Assembly (NCBI GenBank): GCA_024803745.1
Contig: JANJXV010000013.1
Coordinates: 16,799,501-16,863,500 of the forward strand
DNA: 64,000 nt
Source of the DNA: Megascapheus bottae
Taxonomy: Eukaryota; Chordata; Mammalia; Rodentia; Geomyidae
Direction of reading: 5' to 3'
Shown here: piece after piece, positions 1 to 11,718 of the stretch
Layout of the letters: each line of letters starts with the position of its first letter
Numbering within the stretch: position 1 is the first letter of the stretch
The notes under the pieces: model-generated
Seen by the model: only the letters and a program-made list of their open reading frames with translations
Told to the model about the DNA's origin: nothing
Database searches by the model: none
Program-made: the position numbers and the translations under genes

Positions 1-44
1 TTTCTCATGTTTTGGTCCCCATTAGGATAGGGAAATGAGGACCA

Positions 45-187
45 TGAGACTCTTATCTCCAATTAACCACTAGAAAACCAGAAGTGGTACTGTGGCTGTA
101 GGAATATGGTGGTAGCCTTGAGCTGAAAAGCTCAGGGAGGCACCTAGGCCCAGAGTCCAAGCCCCACAATCAACAACAAAAAATTAC
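45..187 (+). mobile_element. SINE, 3' part of B1-Geo-type element
   Basis: Shows ATGAGACTCTTATCTCCAAT, the AGAAGTGGTACTGTGGCT monomer, the AGCTCAGGGA and CCCAGAGTCCAAGCCCCAC blocks, and an A-rich end. Confidence 0.75.
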
Positions 188-470
188 TGAGTTACAGTTA
201 GATAGGGGCAAGATCTAGCTTGTTACTCCACAGTAGAGTGAATACAGAAATGAGAAATGTACACTTAGAAAAGATAGAATAAAGAATTTTAAGTATTTTT
301 AATAAAAAGTAATAAATGGTTGAGGAAGTAAATATATTTAATCAAATTTAAATATTATGCAATGCATACATGTATGATAGCCTGAGGCACCACTAATTCA
401 TATAGTTTTCATGCTCATATTATTTATTACAATAAAGTTCTTTAAAACTTACTAGATTTTCTGGGCCAGG
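187..470. other. Intergenic, AT-rich
   Basis: Nothing recognised; AT-rich sequence between two SINEs. Confidence 0.5.
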
Positions 471-658
471 AGTTTGGCCTAGTGGTAAGAGTGCTTGCCT
501 AGTATGCACGAAGACCCAGGTTCGAGTCGTCTGTACCACAAATATATATATATATAGCTGGAAATGGTGCTATGGCTCCAGAGGTACAGCTCTAGCCTTG
601 AGAAAGCCCAAGGACAGTGCTCAGGCCTCAAGTTCATGACCCAGGACTAGGAAAAAAA
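470..658 (+). mobile_element. SINE, IDL-Geo dimer
   Basis: Left monomer with A box (TTTGGCCTAGTGGTAAGAG) and B box (GGTTCGAGTC), a short AT repeat at the joint, then the right monomer and an A tail. Flanking direct repeats are TTACTAGATTTTC on the left and TTACTAGAATTTC on the right. Confidence 0.9.
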
Positions 659-659
659 A

Positions 660-2027
660 TTACTAGAATTTCCTGTACTAGATATAGAAAAACTCATCTG
701 AAATCCTTTCACCCAGGAATAGACTGCACACATATAGATGACTTTCCTTCCTTCCATTTTTAATACAAGCGTACATTTTTTCTCACCTGTGGGTTTCTAG
801 TAGTGTTTTCCTCTGCACAGAGCAGTAGTGAAGATCTTTATGTTCGTTATCAGACTACAAAATTCTAAAGTGGAATGCAATGCAGCCCACTTACTTGCAT
901 AGCTTTGAACATGATACTTCGTCCTATTGAACTAGAGTCACCAAAAAAAAGTGTTAGGAATTTAAAAGACTCATTTTATAGAATTATTGTGAGGATTAAG
1001 TTTTGAATATGTGATATTTAGCAGGGGATCTAGCTTCTGATTACTTCATATGAATTCTAACTCCTAGATGATTAAATTGCCTTGAAAATGCTAAACGGTA
1101 GTATAAAATTGAACTGTAATGAATGTTTTTCAGTTGAAGCTGTTTTAATTGTTTGTGTGTGCTTCTGTTTATCAGCCATAGTAATTCCTTGGGTTTGTGA
1201 ATGATGATTTTCTTTATTTAATGTTTTATGAAGTAAGTTATGAAAATCAAGGTTAAAACCTAATTAATATTCCAGATATTAAGAGACAATTGATTTTTCT
1301 AAAAATTCTAACATTTTGCATTAAATTATATGTTTTAAAAATTATTAATTTACTAGGTATAACATTTAAATCTATTATTTAATTTGTGTAATATATATTT
1401 TCCTGATAAAACTTCTTTACAATTTAAAGATTGAGGACTATTATATTTATGGTAATTTCATTTCTAATATGTAACTTGACATCTTGATATAGATTTCAAA
1501 TAATGATAGATTATTTACATAGTAATATATGCTTGAAAACTGCTGACATGTAGCAATATTTATTATCAACAATAAGTATATGAAGTACATATAAATTAAC
1601 TTGAATTAGCAATTCAGCAGTGTATACACATCAACATATGTGTATACAATTGTACAAGTTTTGTTGACTTTTTTCAATAGAAACAAATTAGAAATCATGT
1701 TAATAAAGAAATTTAATTAATTATAATTATAAACAGATTAAAATAAACAAGCAGACATCTGTAGTATTTTTTGAAACTTTATTATTCATCCATATGGGAG
1801 CCAACATATTGTAAGCACCATTTATCAGGTCTTATCTAAATTTCCCATATATAATAATTTATACAATCTACTCAAAATCTCATGAGGCCAAGCTTCTCAT
1901 TACCACTTTTAATAAATGAGCAAATTGGAATATACAAAATGTAATTTAGTATCTGAAGATACACAAATGACAGAGTAGAGGGATTCAAACTCAGGGGTCT
2001 GGTAATTTTGAGTGCCATTAATGTTGT
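660..2027. other. Intergenic, strongly AT-rich
   Basis: No gene, RNA or clear repeat recognised. Long runs of A/T-only words. Confidence 0.5.
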
Positions 2028-2039
2028 AAAATATTCCAT

Positions 2040-2238
2040 TATATATATTGGATATATGAGGATTTGGTTATTTGACATTGGATAGGGAAGGGGGGAAAAC
2101 AAAGATGAGGGGAGAGGGTGGGGGAAGGGAAATGGGAACCAAGACATGAGAAAGGGTATCAATGTATGTGAAGTAATGCACCTTCTATCTGGTGAATATA
2201 ATGTAACCCTTCTATTAACTACAATAAAAATATATGGA
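2040..2238 (+). mobile_element. L1 3' end, 5'-truncated insertion
   Basis: About 200 bases of L1 3' UTR: GATAGGGAAGGGGGGAAAAC, a G-rich tract, GGGTATCAATGTATG, and an end in ACAATAAAAATATATGG. Flanked by a perfect 12-base direct repeat AAAATATTCCAT (2028-2039 and 2239-2250), so this is a complete truncated insertion. Confidence 0.85.
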
Positions 2239-2555
2239 AAAATATTCCATCATAGCAAGGAACAAGAATCTCCAAATTTTAAATGACAAAGAGGTTTTAA
2301 ATTTTATTAATATGTAAAACTTAATGATTACATACATGTAAAGTTAGTGATATAACATATAAAGTATATATGTTTATACACAAAATGAAAGGAAAACATA
2401 GGTGATGTTTTTTGTTGCTATTTTCTAAATCTCTGAAGTTTCTTAACTACCGCTGTCAGTATTAATGATATTGACATAAATCGAGTTATTTTAGAGCTCC
2501 TACACTCAGCAAATCCTAGGTCTCAACTTTGGTTTTAAGTCTCCCACATCAAAAA

Positions 2556-2590
2556 TAATAATAACAATAATAGTAATAATAATAGTGCAT
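2556..2590. repeat. (AAT)n microsatellite
   Basis: Imperfect AAT/AAC triplet run at the head of an old SINE. Confidence 0.8.
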
Positions 2591-2595
2591 TTAGA

Positions 2596-2830
2596 ACCAG
2601 GAGCTAGTAACTTACATCTGAAATCATAGTTTTTCAGGAGACTGAGGTCTGAGGATCTCTGTTTAAAGCCAGCCTGAACAAACAATTACATGAAATTGTT
2701 ACTGTGAAGCAAAAACAAAACAAAAAAACTATAAGCGCTGTCCTGAAGTAGTAGATTAGGAGCCTTGAATGAAAAAGCTAAGATACAGTGGCCAGGCTCT
2801 GAGGTCAAGCCAGAGTACCAGCATACAAAG
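2596..2830 (+). mobile_element. SINE, old B1-Geo-type
   Basis: Diverged head (TTTTTCAGGAGACTGAGGTC, AAAGCCAGCCTGAAC) and tail monomer (AGATACAGTGGCCAGGCTCTGAGG TCAAGCC, given here with a break). Confidence 0.65.
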
Positions 2831-2907
2831 AAACTGGATTAGTATTTAGACTAGTATAGAAAGTGCACAGAGCCATACACATATTCGCCTCAAGAATATG
2901 CATCTTT

Positions 2908-2980
2908 AGTGGTGCTGTGGCTCAGAGATAATGCCCAGGCCCAGAATTCAAGCCCCAGGCCAACAACAACAAGAAAAATG
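2908..2980 (+). mobile_element. SINE fragment, right monomer only
   Basis: AGTGGTGCTGTGGCTCAGAG followed by GCCCAGAATTCAAGCCCCAG and an (AAC)n tail. Confidence 0.65.
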
Positions 2981-3146
2981 ATAACAACAAATGCATCCTT
3001 GCAATTACTTTTATGTTTCAAAATATACTTGTATAATACCATTGTGTGAAGTTTCAGAAATGGAGGCAACATTGCTCTAGAAATATCATGTATAATATTT
3101 TGTTTTTTAATATGGGTATACACATATGTTCATTTATAATCAAATA

Positions 3147-3195
3147 TAATATATACATGTATATATGTATATATGTACATATATATATATAAAAC
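3147..3195. repeat. (TA)n-rich tract
   Basis: Interrupted TA/TATG dinucleotide run. Confidence 0.7.
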
Positions 3196-3247
3196 ATTTT
3201 ATGTGAATGAAAGATCCCTTCAGCATTTAAAATTTGGTGACTGATTC

Positions 3248-3284
3248 CTTCTCTCTTCTCTCTCTCCTCTTCCTCTCTCTTCTC

Positions 3285-3348
<64 letters not shown>

Positions 3349-3390
3349 TCTCCCTCCCTCCCTCCCTCCTTCCCTCCCTCTCCCTCTGCC
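3248..3390. repeat. (TC)n / (TCCC)n microsatellite
   Basis: Almost pure TC from about 3289 to 3345, then TCCC units. It is a long homopyrimidine tract and the source of spurious low-complexity reading frames. Confidence 0.95.
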
Positions 3391-3577
3391 AGTCTTGGAG
3401 CTTGAACTCAGGACCTGGCCACCATCCTCGGGCTTTCTCAATGCTAGCACTCTTGAGTCACTTGATTCACAGCACCACTTCCTGTTTTTTTCTGTGAGTG
3501 TGGTACCAAGGAATCAAACCCAGGGCTTTGTGTTTGTTAGGCAAGCATTATACCATTAGGCCACATTCCTGGCCCTC
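3388..3577 (-). mobile_element. SINE, IDL-Geo dimer
   Basis: Reads as the reverse complement of the family: GCCAGTC...GAACTCAGGACCTG, CAGCACCACTTCCTG, the B-box complement GGAATCAAACCC and CATTAGGCCACATTCCTGGCC. Confidence 0.85.
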
Positions 3578-3699
3578 TGCTTTCTTCTTATGATAAGAAT
3601 ATTTTGGAATATTGTTAGGACTGGAAGTAGCCAGATTCCATAAGAAGTCCTTCCTCCTCTGTTTAGGTGTAGGTAATTTCAATTTCAATTATTCATTTC

Positions 3700-3893
3700 T
3701 TACTTTTGATTTTATATTTAGACATTATATAGGGAACGAGGGAAAACAAGATGAAGGGTGGGAGTGGGGGGGAGGGAAATGGGGACCAAGACATGTGAAA
3801 GGGTATCAATGAATGGGAATTAATGCACCATCTATCTGGCAAATATCATGTAACCCTTCTATTAATTACAATAAAAAATATATGAAAAAAATA
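3700..3893 (+). mobile_element. L1 3' end, 5'-truncated
   Basis: L1 3' UTR words (GGGAACGAGGGAAAACAAGA, G-rich tract, GGGACCAAGACATGTGAAAG, CATCTATCTGGCAAATATCA) ending in ACAATAAAAAATATATG. Confidence 0.8.
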
Positions 3894-4082
3894 AAATGGC
3901 CTATTTACAGAAACAGTAAAAGTTCACAACTTGAAATACTAGGCTTGTTTGACTTAGTCCTTTCCTGTACTCAATACAGCTTTTTGTCTTTTTAATGTAA
4001 ATATCAGTTTCTCCACAGATATAGAATACAAATATAATCATATATCTATTCTTCTTCATCAATAGCTATCTCTTTTTCTTTC

Positions 4083-4325
4083 TCTTTTTTTTTTTTTGCC
4101 AGTTCTGAGGCTTAAACTCAGGACTTGAGTGCTGGCCCTGTGCTCCTTTTGCTCAAGGGTAGCACTTTACCACTTGTGCCACAGCCCTACATCCAGCTTC
4201 TTCTGTGATTTAATTAGAGATAAGACTTACAGACTTTCCTGGCAGAACTGGCAAAGAACCGTGATCCTCAGATCTGAGCTTCCTGAATAGTTAAGATTTC
4301 AGGTGTGAGCCTCCGATGCCAAGAA
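4083..4325 (-). mobile_element. SINE, B1-Geo-type
   Basis: T-rich start (tail complement), GCCAGTTCTGAGGCTTAAAC, GTGCCACAGCCC, TGATTTAATTAGAGATAAGA, then the B1-like complement ending TGAGCCTCCGATGCC. Confidence 0.8.
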
Positions 4326-4337
4326 CAATAGCTATCT

Positions 4338-4560
4338 TTTTTTTTTTTTGGTCTGTCAAGGGCCTGGGCATTGTCCCTGAGCTCTTCAGCTCAAGGCTAC
4401 CACCCTACCGATTGAACCATAGCCTACTTCCATTTTCTAGTGATTAATTGGAAGTAAAGAGTCTCACATTCTTTAGTACCCTGGCTAGCTTTGAACTGAG
4501 ATCCTCAGGCTCAGCTTCCTAAGAAGTTAGGATTACAGGTATGAGCCACCGCACCCGGCC
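4338..4560 (-). mobile_element. SINE, B1-Geo-type
   Basis: T tract, GGGCCTGGGCATTGTCCCTG, TAGTGATTAATTGGAAGTAA, and GATTACAGGTATGAGCCACC at the B1 end. Confidence 0.85.
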
Positions 4561-5097
4561 AATAGCTTTCTTTTAAATAAGCAATGAGTCCAACACATCT
4601 TTTTGTTTAATTTAATTTTATTGTAAGGATGATGTCAAAAGGGTAACAGTCACATAAGTAAGTAATCAGTACATTTCTTGTCAAGCATTGTTACTCCCTT
4701 CCTCATTTTTTTCCCCACTTTCTCCTCAGATCATGTAGATCTTCTGCCTTTTTCCAATATGTCTTTTGTGGGACTTCTCCTTTATTACTATTTTAAAAAC
4801 ACAATTGAGAGAGAGCATTCTGCAGGAGATCAAAGCTATTACTTTTTGCTTTATGATCTCTCATAGCATAGTGAACCTCAGACATCTATTCAAATACTTT
4901 CTTTTAGTCCTTTTTTAGTACTGGAATTCCAAAAACAGAGTATTGTGGGCTATGTGACTTCAATGTCATGTCTTAGTACATATTAGCTACATCGTTGAAT
5001 ATGAAGTTTAAAATGTGCATGTACCATCACAAAATTTATTACTAAAAGGCAAATGAGTATACAATTTGATGCAGGAAAGGGAATAGAAAGGCAGGTC
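4561..5097. other. Intergenic, 3' flank of the OR2AG-like gene
   Basis: Includes the candidate poly(A) signal at 5035-5040. No other feature recognised. Confidence 0.4.
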
Positions 5098-6048
5098 TTA
5101 ATCACTGGAGTGTGAAAGCGATATGTATTTTCCAAGCACCCTTTTCATGGCCCCCATGACCTCCTTATTTCTCAAACTATAGATGAGGGGGTTCAGGGCT
5201 GGAGTGACAATTGTGTAGAACACAGAGATGATGTTGTCTTGTCTGGGACTATGGAAGGAACTGGGCAGGACATACATGAACGTGGCAGCCCCATAAAACA
5301 TCCCAACCACAGTCAGGTGAGAAAAGCATGTGACAAGGGCTTTCTTCTTTCCCTCATTGGAGGGCATGCGGAGCACAGTGAAGAGAATGAGTGTGTAGGA
5401 GGTGACAATGGCAGAAAGGGGAAGCAAGAGGAATGTCACTCCTGTCACATACACCAAGAGTTCATAGGTAGAGGTGTCTTCACAGGCCAACTTCAGCAGA
5501 GGCGGGATCTCACAGAGCAGGTGTCTGATTTCCAAGGACAAGCAGAAGGGAAAATGCATGGTGTATATTGTATGTCCTAGAGCACTCAGAGATGCCAGGA
5601 TCCACGATGTGCTCACCGTGAACCAAAGGACTTTTGGACTCATGAAGACCATGTAGTTGAGAGGATGACAAATGGCCACGTACCTGTCATAGGCCATAAA
5701 GGCTAGAAGCAGGTCCTCTGTACTACCCATTGTCAGTGCCAGGAACATCTGTAGAGCACAGCCTCCAAAAGAAATGGTATTGTCTCCAAGGAGAAAGTCC
5801 ATGATGGCCTTGGGTGTGACAGCTGTTGTGAAAAAGAAGTCAAGGAGAGAGAGCTGTCTGAGCAGGAGGTACATGGGCACGTGGAGCCTGGAGTCCATGG
5901 TGATGAGCAGGAGCAGCAGCCCATTGCTGGTCAGGGCCAGCAGGTAGAGGACTGTGATTGTGGCACAGAGCAGTTCAGGAAACCCACTGTCATTGAGAAT
6001 GCCCACCAAGATGAAGCCACTTCCCAAGGTGGAGTTCCAGACCTCCAT
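5098..6048 (-). CDS. OR2AG: Olfactory receptor, OR2AG-like (OR2AG1/OR2AG2 type)
   Basis: Intact 316-residue single-exon frame for a seven-transmembrane odorant receptor, a class A GPCR expected in cilia of olfactory neurons where it would couple to G-olf. Seen: an N-glycosylation site at Asn5 (NST), PMY at 58-60 after TM2, [10 protein letters not shown] at 118-127 at the end of TM3, KALVTC before TM6, and the TM7 motif PALNPLIYSLRN. TM1 has SNG at 41-43 where most ORs have GN. KALVTC in place of KAFSTC, together with the opening MEVWNSTLGSGF, matches human OR2AG1/OR2AG2 as I remember them. The ATG at 6048 is the family start. A splice acceptor (TTCTAG) lies about 35 bases upstream of it. AATAAA in the gene's orientation (TTTATT at 5035-5040) is a possible poly(A) signal about 60 bases past the stop. 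OR2AG1 and OR2AG2 cannot be told apart here. Confidence 0.95.
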   Translation of the reverse strand: MEVWNSTLGSGFILVGILNDSGFPELLCATITVLYLLALTSNGLLLLLITMDSRLHVPMYLLLRQLSLLDFFFTTAVTPKAIMDFLLGDNTISFGGCALQMFLALTMGSTEDLLLAFMAYDRYVAICHPLNYMVFMSPKVLWFTVSTSWILASLSALGHTIYTMHFPFCLSLEIRHLLCEIPPLLKLACEDTSTYELLVYVTGVTFLLLPLSAIVTSYTLILFTVLRMPSNEGKKKALVTCFSHLTVVGMFYGAATFMYVLPSSFHSPRQDNIISVFYTIVTPALNPLIYSLRNKEVMGAMKRVLGKYISLSHSSD

Positions 6049-6121
6049 TCTGTGTGGTCTCTTTAGTTGCCTAGAATCAGATGGTATCTAGAACCTTTTC
6101 TAAAGAAATGCACCCTTGCTA

Positions 6122-6300
6122 AATTCAGGTGGCTCACGCCTGTTATCCTAGCTATTCAAGGGGCTGAGATCTGTGGAAATTAATCACCAGAAATATGGAA
6201 GTGGGGCAGTCTGAAAGTAGTAGAGCTACTCTTGAGCTGAATTGCTCAAGGACAGCCCCCAGGCTCAGGGTCCAAGCCCCACAACTGACCAAAAATAAAA
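6122..6300 (+). mobile_element. SINE, B1-Geo-type, internally shortened
   Basis: GGTGGCTCACGCCTGTTATC head, then TTAATCACCAGAAATATGG and the tail monomer ending CAAGCCCCACAACTGACC. It lies just upstream of the OR2AG-like start. Confidence 0.8.
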
Positions 6301-8085
6301 ATCGCAACCTATTTTGGATTGTCCTAGGACAAATGGGAAGGAGATAGGGATTCTGCGTCTTATGAAATATTTTTTTCCTTCTCAGTTTCTTTTCTGTATT
6401 TATTTTTAATTTTTTAAGGTTTTCTTTGAATTATAATGATCACTAAGCTACGTGGGTAGCAAACATTTTGGAAATTACTCTTAAAAACATCTTTTATTTA
6501 AAGCATCAAAGACAAGAGAAACGCAAGCAATTTTGTTCATAAAGGCAGACATCTCATATAATAAATACATTGAACATTGGTTTAAAATCTGGCTGTTTTT
6601 CACTTAAAGTCTACTGGAGATTACAATTCATTTTAAATGTCTTATTCATTGAAAATTATTCTTTTCTACTTTTTTCTGGGGTTTGCCTTTACTTTTAGGT
6701 CTCAAGATTCATAACTTTGGCAACAGATGCTATTCTGGGGTCCTGGTCCACAGGACCACTCTAATCTTGAAATGTGCTCCTCTCCTTGGTAGCCACACTG
6801 CTTGTCTGCTGGAAAGAAAAGGAATCCTGGGCTGAGTTAAATGGATGAGTAAAATGCAGGTCAGAACTACATCCACAACAACAGTACAAATGTCATTTGC
6901 CTATAAAGCTAGTGGTTACACATCTACTGAGAAGAAGGCAAGGAGGATACACATAGGAGTCACGAAGGCATGGTGTCTGTTTCTGTTTGTATATGTTATA
7001 TACAGAAAGCAGATATTGTAGAAGAGGCCACTGCAATATTCTGACTATGAAAGATGATGTGTGGCTTCACAAATCTTAGCAATGCAAGAAGGAAGGAAGC
7101 TGTCCTGCCGACTGTAAGACTGGGTGAGATTGGTTGAGGAGGAAAGAACCTGGACCATAGATGTGTCACTGTATGCACTTAGCCTAGTCTTTATGATTTC
7201 AAATTATTCACATTTAGCAAAAGACTTTAGAAAAACTGCAAACGCAAATTGAAAATATTACCAGTAAATCCTCTATCATTCCTTTGTATATGTATATTTG
7301 GTGCTTTTTTCTTCTGTTGATATCCCCACCCTAGTTATTCTAGAGGTGGCTACTAGGTTCATAAAAACCTGACAGGGAAAGCCCAAATGTCAGCTCTGTC
7401 TCATTCGCTTAATCAAAATTTACTAAGAGCCTACCAAGTTTCAGATACTATACCAGGTTCTAAGGTAATTGCACGTACATGAAAACTCATCACAAAAACC
7501 CCTTCATCAGTACTGAAAATTAATGTGTGAATAAAAATGACAGGAATTGAGACCACGTATTCACTCAGGAAGCATCTACAAGATGAAAGTGGAGAGTAAA
7601 TAGGGGTTGGCTTAAGTTAAAAGTGTTAAGGTATGAAAAAAATAGTAGATGGCATTGTAAAGTTCTAGACACTGATATACAGCACAAGGCTGTCTTTTAT
7701 TTTTGCTCAAGGAACTCTGCCCAAGAAGGCAGCCAAAGCAATACCTTCTAAAAATCACATCTCTTTATTAGCTGGCATCTGAGATCTCTCCCACATTTCA
7801 TGAAATGAAATCCGTAGGTCTAATCTTAGAAACATTGACTGAAGGTTGTTCTTTGCCTTTTGACCAAAGACAAGTTCAAGACCAGTCTGACCACTGAGCA
7901 CTTGAAGTGCTCTTCTATTAATTTAATAAGATGGACAGAGAAAAAGGGAAGGAAATTAATTAGCTGAACATTCATTCTTCCATATTTCTCTCTCTTTTTT
8001 TGGGGGGGTTATACTGGGTTTGGTACTTGCTAGTCAGATCCTTTACTAATCAAGACTCATTACTATAGGTTTCTGTGTCATGATT
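6300..8085. other. Intergenic upstream of the OR2AG-like gene
   Basis: The OR promoter and non-coding 5' exon would be expected here or further upstream but cannot be located by eye. Only a MIR-like remnant (7390-7510) is recognised. Confidence 0.4.
7390..7510 (-). mobile_element. MIR-like remnant
   Basis: TTACTAAGAGCCTACCAAGT, CAGATACTATACCAGG and AAAACTCATCACAAAAACCC resemble the reverse complement of the MIR core and 3' end. Confidence 0.5.
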
Positions 8086-8226
8086 TTGATTTTTTTTTGC
8101 CAGTCCTGGGCTTTTTCCTCAAGGCTAGCACTTGAACCACAGAACCACTTCTGGCTTTTTTCTATGTATGTGGTACTGAGGAATTGAACCCGAGTCTTCG
8201 TGCATGGTAGGCAAACTCCCAGCCAG
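8086..8226 (-). mobile_element. SINE, IDL-Geo, partly deleted
   Basis: TTTTTTTTGCCAGTCCTGGG, the centre, then GGTACTGAGGAATTGAACCC and GGTAGGCAAACTCCCAGCC. The middle of both monomers is shortened. Confidence 0.8.
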
Positions 8227-8577
8227 ATTTGAACAGTTTTCAAGAGGAGAAAAGAAGATGGACTTGAGTCAAATGGCAGAAATAGGACACTACATCCTAC
8301 TCACCTGACATCTCCCTTTCTAGACTCTTGCTTTCCTTTCCTTCCTATTAGCTGGCATCCTCCTAAGGTCCTCTAAGGTAAAGGGTAAAGTGCTATCACT
8401 GCCAACATAGGAAGCACCCACCCTAGACAACTGAGGCAATGTGTGTGAGTGTTTGTGTGGATCCCCCAACTTAGAGATGTCACCTGAAGTCGATGGAAGA
8501 TAATGTTGGTGTTGTTTTACTGAAAGAAAATGATCATTCAATTAAGAAAAACAAACAGTTGGAAAAATACTCTTTCT

Positions 8578-8818
8578 TATTTTTTTTTGTGGGTCCTGGG
8601 GTTTGAACTCAGGGCCTGGGCACTGTCCCTGAGCTTCTTCTCAAAGCTAGCACTCTCCCTCTTGAGTCACAGCGCCAATTCCAGACTTTACTGAGTAGTT
8701 TATTGGCGATAAGAGCCTTACAGGCTGTCCTGCTTGGGCTGCCTTCAAACTGTGATCCTCAGATCTCAGCCTCTTGAGTAGCTAGGATTATAGGCATGAG
8801 TCACCAGTGTTTGGCTGC
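8578..8818 (-). mobile_element. SINE, B1-Geo-type
   Basis: T tract, GGGTCCTGGGGTTTGAACTC, GTAGTTTATTGGCGATAAGA and GATTATAGGCATGAGTCACC. Confidence 0.85.
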
Positions 8819-8911
8819 ATAGTCTCATAAGCTTTTTTTCCCTCTTTATCATTGTCCCATATAGTAAAAAAATATTAAGCAACTTCAATTAACCTTTTAG
8901 GGGAAATCAGA

Positions 8912-8990
8912 GTCGAGACAGTTTGAGACTGGCCTTGAACTGTTAATTTCCTGCCTCACCCTCCCAGGTACTTGGACTAAAAATGTGGAA
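8912..8990 (-). mobile_element. Possible ancient 7SL-derived monomer
   Basis: GAGACTGGCCTTGAACTG, CCTGCCTCACCCTCCCAGGT and CTTGGACTA read like the complement of a B1/FLAM core. Confidence 0.4.
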
Positions 8991-11718
8991 CCAGACAGCC
9001 TGAGCAGGACAGGAGTTTATTGCTTCTGTTTCTCAAAACTCGCAGTCTTGGCAGAAGCTGTCATTGTTGGGAAACAGGGAAAGATCCTTAACCCCCAAAT
9101 GGAAAACAAAACAAAACATGGTTTTCCTACCACATGCCTTGTCCTGGGATTCATTTGGGAAATGGAGGAGTTCAATAGGTTGAGGAACAGGAAGATGACT
9201 CTCCTGCCAGGCCTGAGCGCAGAGATCACTAGGATCAGGGACCAAAGGTTCCTCTAGTCACCAACGTGGCTGATCTTCATGAAGAAAGGGAGAGATGAAG
9301 ACACCCGGGGGAAAATCCAGGCAGGATTCTAAGGAAGCTAGAGCTAATTGCCTCAAAAAAAAAAATTCATCCCCTCTCCTTGTGAAAGAGTCCTTTGCTC
9401 AAGAGTGATTCTGGCTGTCCTGAGTCTATATACTAAGACACCATCCCAGCTGGAATCCATGATAAAAGATGAGCCTGGTAGGGACTTGGGGAAAGAGGTA
9501 CCAGGAGGACTGCTCAAACAAGACTCACAATGGCCGCACTGTCACTGAGGACATGGGGAGTCCCAACACTGTCCTGGGGGACTTTGAGCAGTCTCATCCT
9601 CTCACTCGACGTGACCCCCCCCCCGAAATGGCTTCTTCTGGAAATGGCATTTTAATGAATCCTCCGGGGCTGGTCCCCTGACCTGATGTTTCTTCATGCA
9701 TCACACACTAAACTGGCTTTTGATCTGAGGATTTGTTCTGAGCCTCATGATCTAGCTAGCAAGGTCTCTAGCTAAATAGACCATTTCATTATTTGAGCAG
9801 CTGAAGCAAGAAGGGTTACAAGTTCAACCTCCTGCCTGAATTATAAAAAGAATCATGGTTTCTGTTTGGCCCGCTGTTTTAAAACTCCTTATTTTCTCTC
9901 CCCTTTAGGCCATTGCATGCTGGAGGTTTACCACGAACTTGTACTAACATCAGATCTTCTCCTATTTTTAGTAAGCATCCAGCATTGATCTAATGGATCA
10001 GTATTTTTGGTAATCCTTCCCTAGCATGTGTACATATACATGCCTGTGTGTCTGTGTTCTGTGAACAGAAAACTCAGTCACATGAAGGTTGATGACACAG
10101 TTCCAGCTGCAGCTGTCACTGCTGCAGTTCACATCTGTCTCCTCTCCCACCCAGCTCTTCTCAGTCTTCAGACTCCCTTTGCTTACTCACTTCTCTAGCA
10201 AGTGTTCAAAAGATGCTCCTGGAGTTATTATTATAACTGTTCACCCTCACTTTTCAGAAAATTAAAAATAAGTTTTCAGTTTTTGTTTAGTGAAAAAGAT
10301 GCATTCCAGAAAACTTTGTAAAAGCACAAGAGACACAATGTATCTCTTTATTTTTCATAACAAAAACCACATACACAAAGTGGTATTCCTTACCTTTCCA
10401 TTATGGTCATGAAATACCTGAAAACAACTCACTTGCAAACAAAACAGGTTTGTTTGGTGTTCTAGTGAAAGGAAGCTTTGGCCCTCAGGTAGAGATGCTG
10501 GCTGAGAAAACAGCTCATTGGATAAAAACAAAGCAAACAAAATGTTCCTTGGGGCCATATGTCCAAGTATCTTCCAGTCTAGACTCATCAGGAAGTGGCA
10601 GGAAGGGAAAGAGAAAAGGGGAAGAGGTAGATGAAGGTCCCACAATCCTCTCATAGGCACACCCTCAACGATTTGAGGACCTACTCCAAGAGCCCATCTA
10701 ATGAAGGTTCTATTATTTTTCCATAGCACCACCTTGGGGAGCCAACATTTTTTTTTTTTAACACATGGTCCTATCGAGGGCGCTTAGCATCTAAGCCATG
10801 ACAGATTGAGTTACACCTATAAAATATAAGAGGTCCATTCATAAAATGAACCACTGGTAACCAACCAACAGTAGACAGGAAATATTAAAGGGCTATTATG
10901 TAGAAGTCAAACAAAGGACTCCATCTAAATCCTTGCCACCCTTTATAATTTCTTATTGTTTTAATTGAAAAATAAAATTGTGTATACATTTATTGTGCAT
11001 TGAATAATGTTTTGCTATACATATATTCTGGAAGGCAAAAATTGTGATAATTAAAACATGTCATCAAACATAGCATTCTGTTCCATCCATCAGAACATCA
11101 GCATCTACCTTTAAGCGAGTTTTAATTCACCTTCTCTTACCATTCCATATAACAGATTTAGTACTGTAGACTCACTTCTAAATCTGAACCTTACTTTATT
11201 AGCATAGCAGCTATTTGCTTAACTTCACACACTCTTACAAAAACTCTACGATTCAGCTTTTCTAAAATATATTCTTTTCAATTGCAGATGTTATTAAATT
11301 GAAGATTAAAGTCTGCATTAGAAATAAAGCACACTGCTTTTATGTTTTTATGTTGACATTATGAAAGTACCTAGACTATATACATATGATCAAAGATATT
11401 TGTCAAAGAACTCTACTGTTTAAAAATATGCGTATGCAATGCTATTCCTCTCTCCCTCTTTTCATATGTGCTTCCTTCCCTTTCTTCCTTTTCCCCTTCT
11501 TACTCTGTTCTTTCTTTTCTCCTCCTTGATTCTCTTTCCATTATTTAATTTGATATATTTTTTAAATCTCCCAAGTTGCTTTCCTTTGGATAGGAAATTT
11601 GTTGATTTAATTTGAGAATTAATATAGGAAAGCAGAAGAAAGAAAAATGTAGACAAACTGAATGAGAATGGAATGATAGTCAACATATTCTCTTCTTCCT
11701 ATATTGATAAAATGGACA
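8990..11718. other. Intergenic between OR2AG-like and OR2D copy A
   Basis: No OR pseudogene or recognisable repeat in most of it. From about 10630 it belongs to duplication unit A. There is a nine-base C run near 9616. Confidence 0.4.

Noticed and set aside
3234..3497. Ser/Leu-rich and Glu/Arg-rich open frames over the TC tract
   Set aside because: They are produced by the (TC)n repeat itself.
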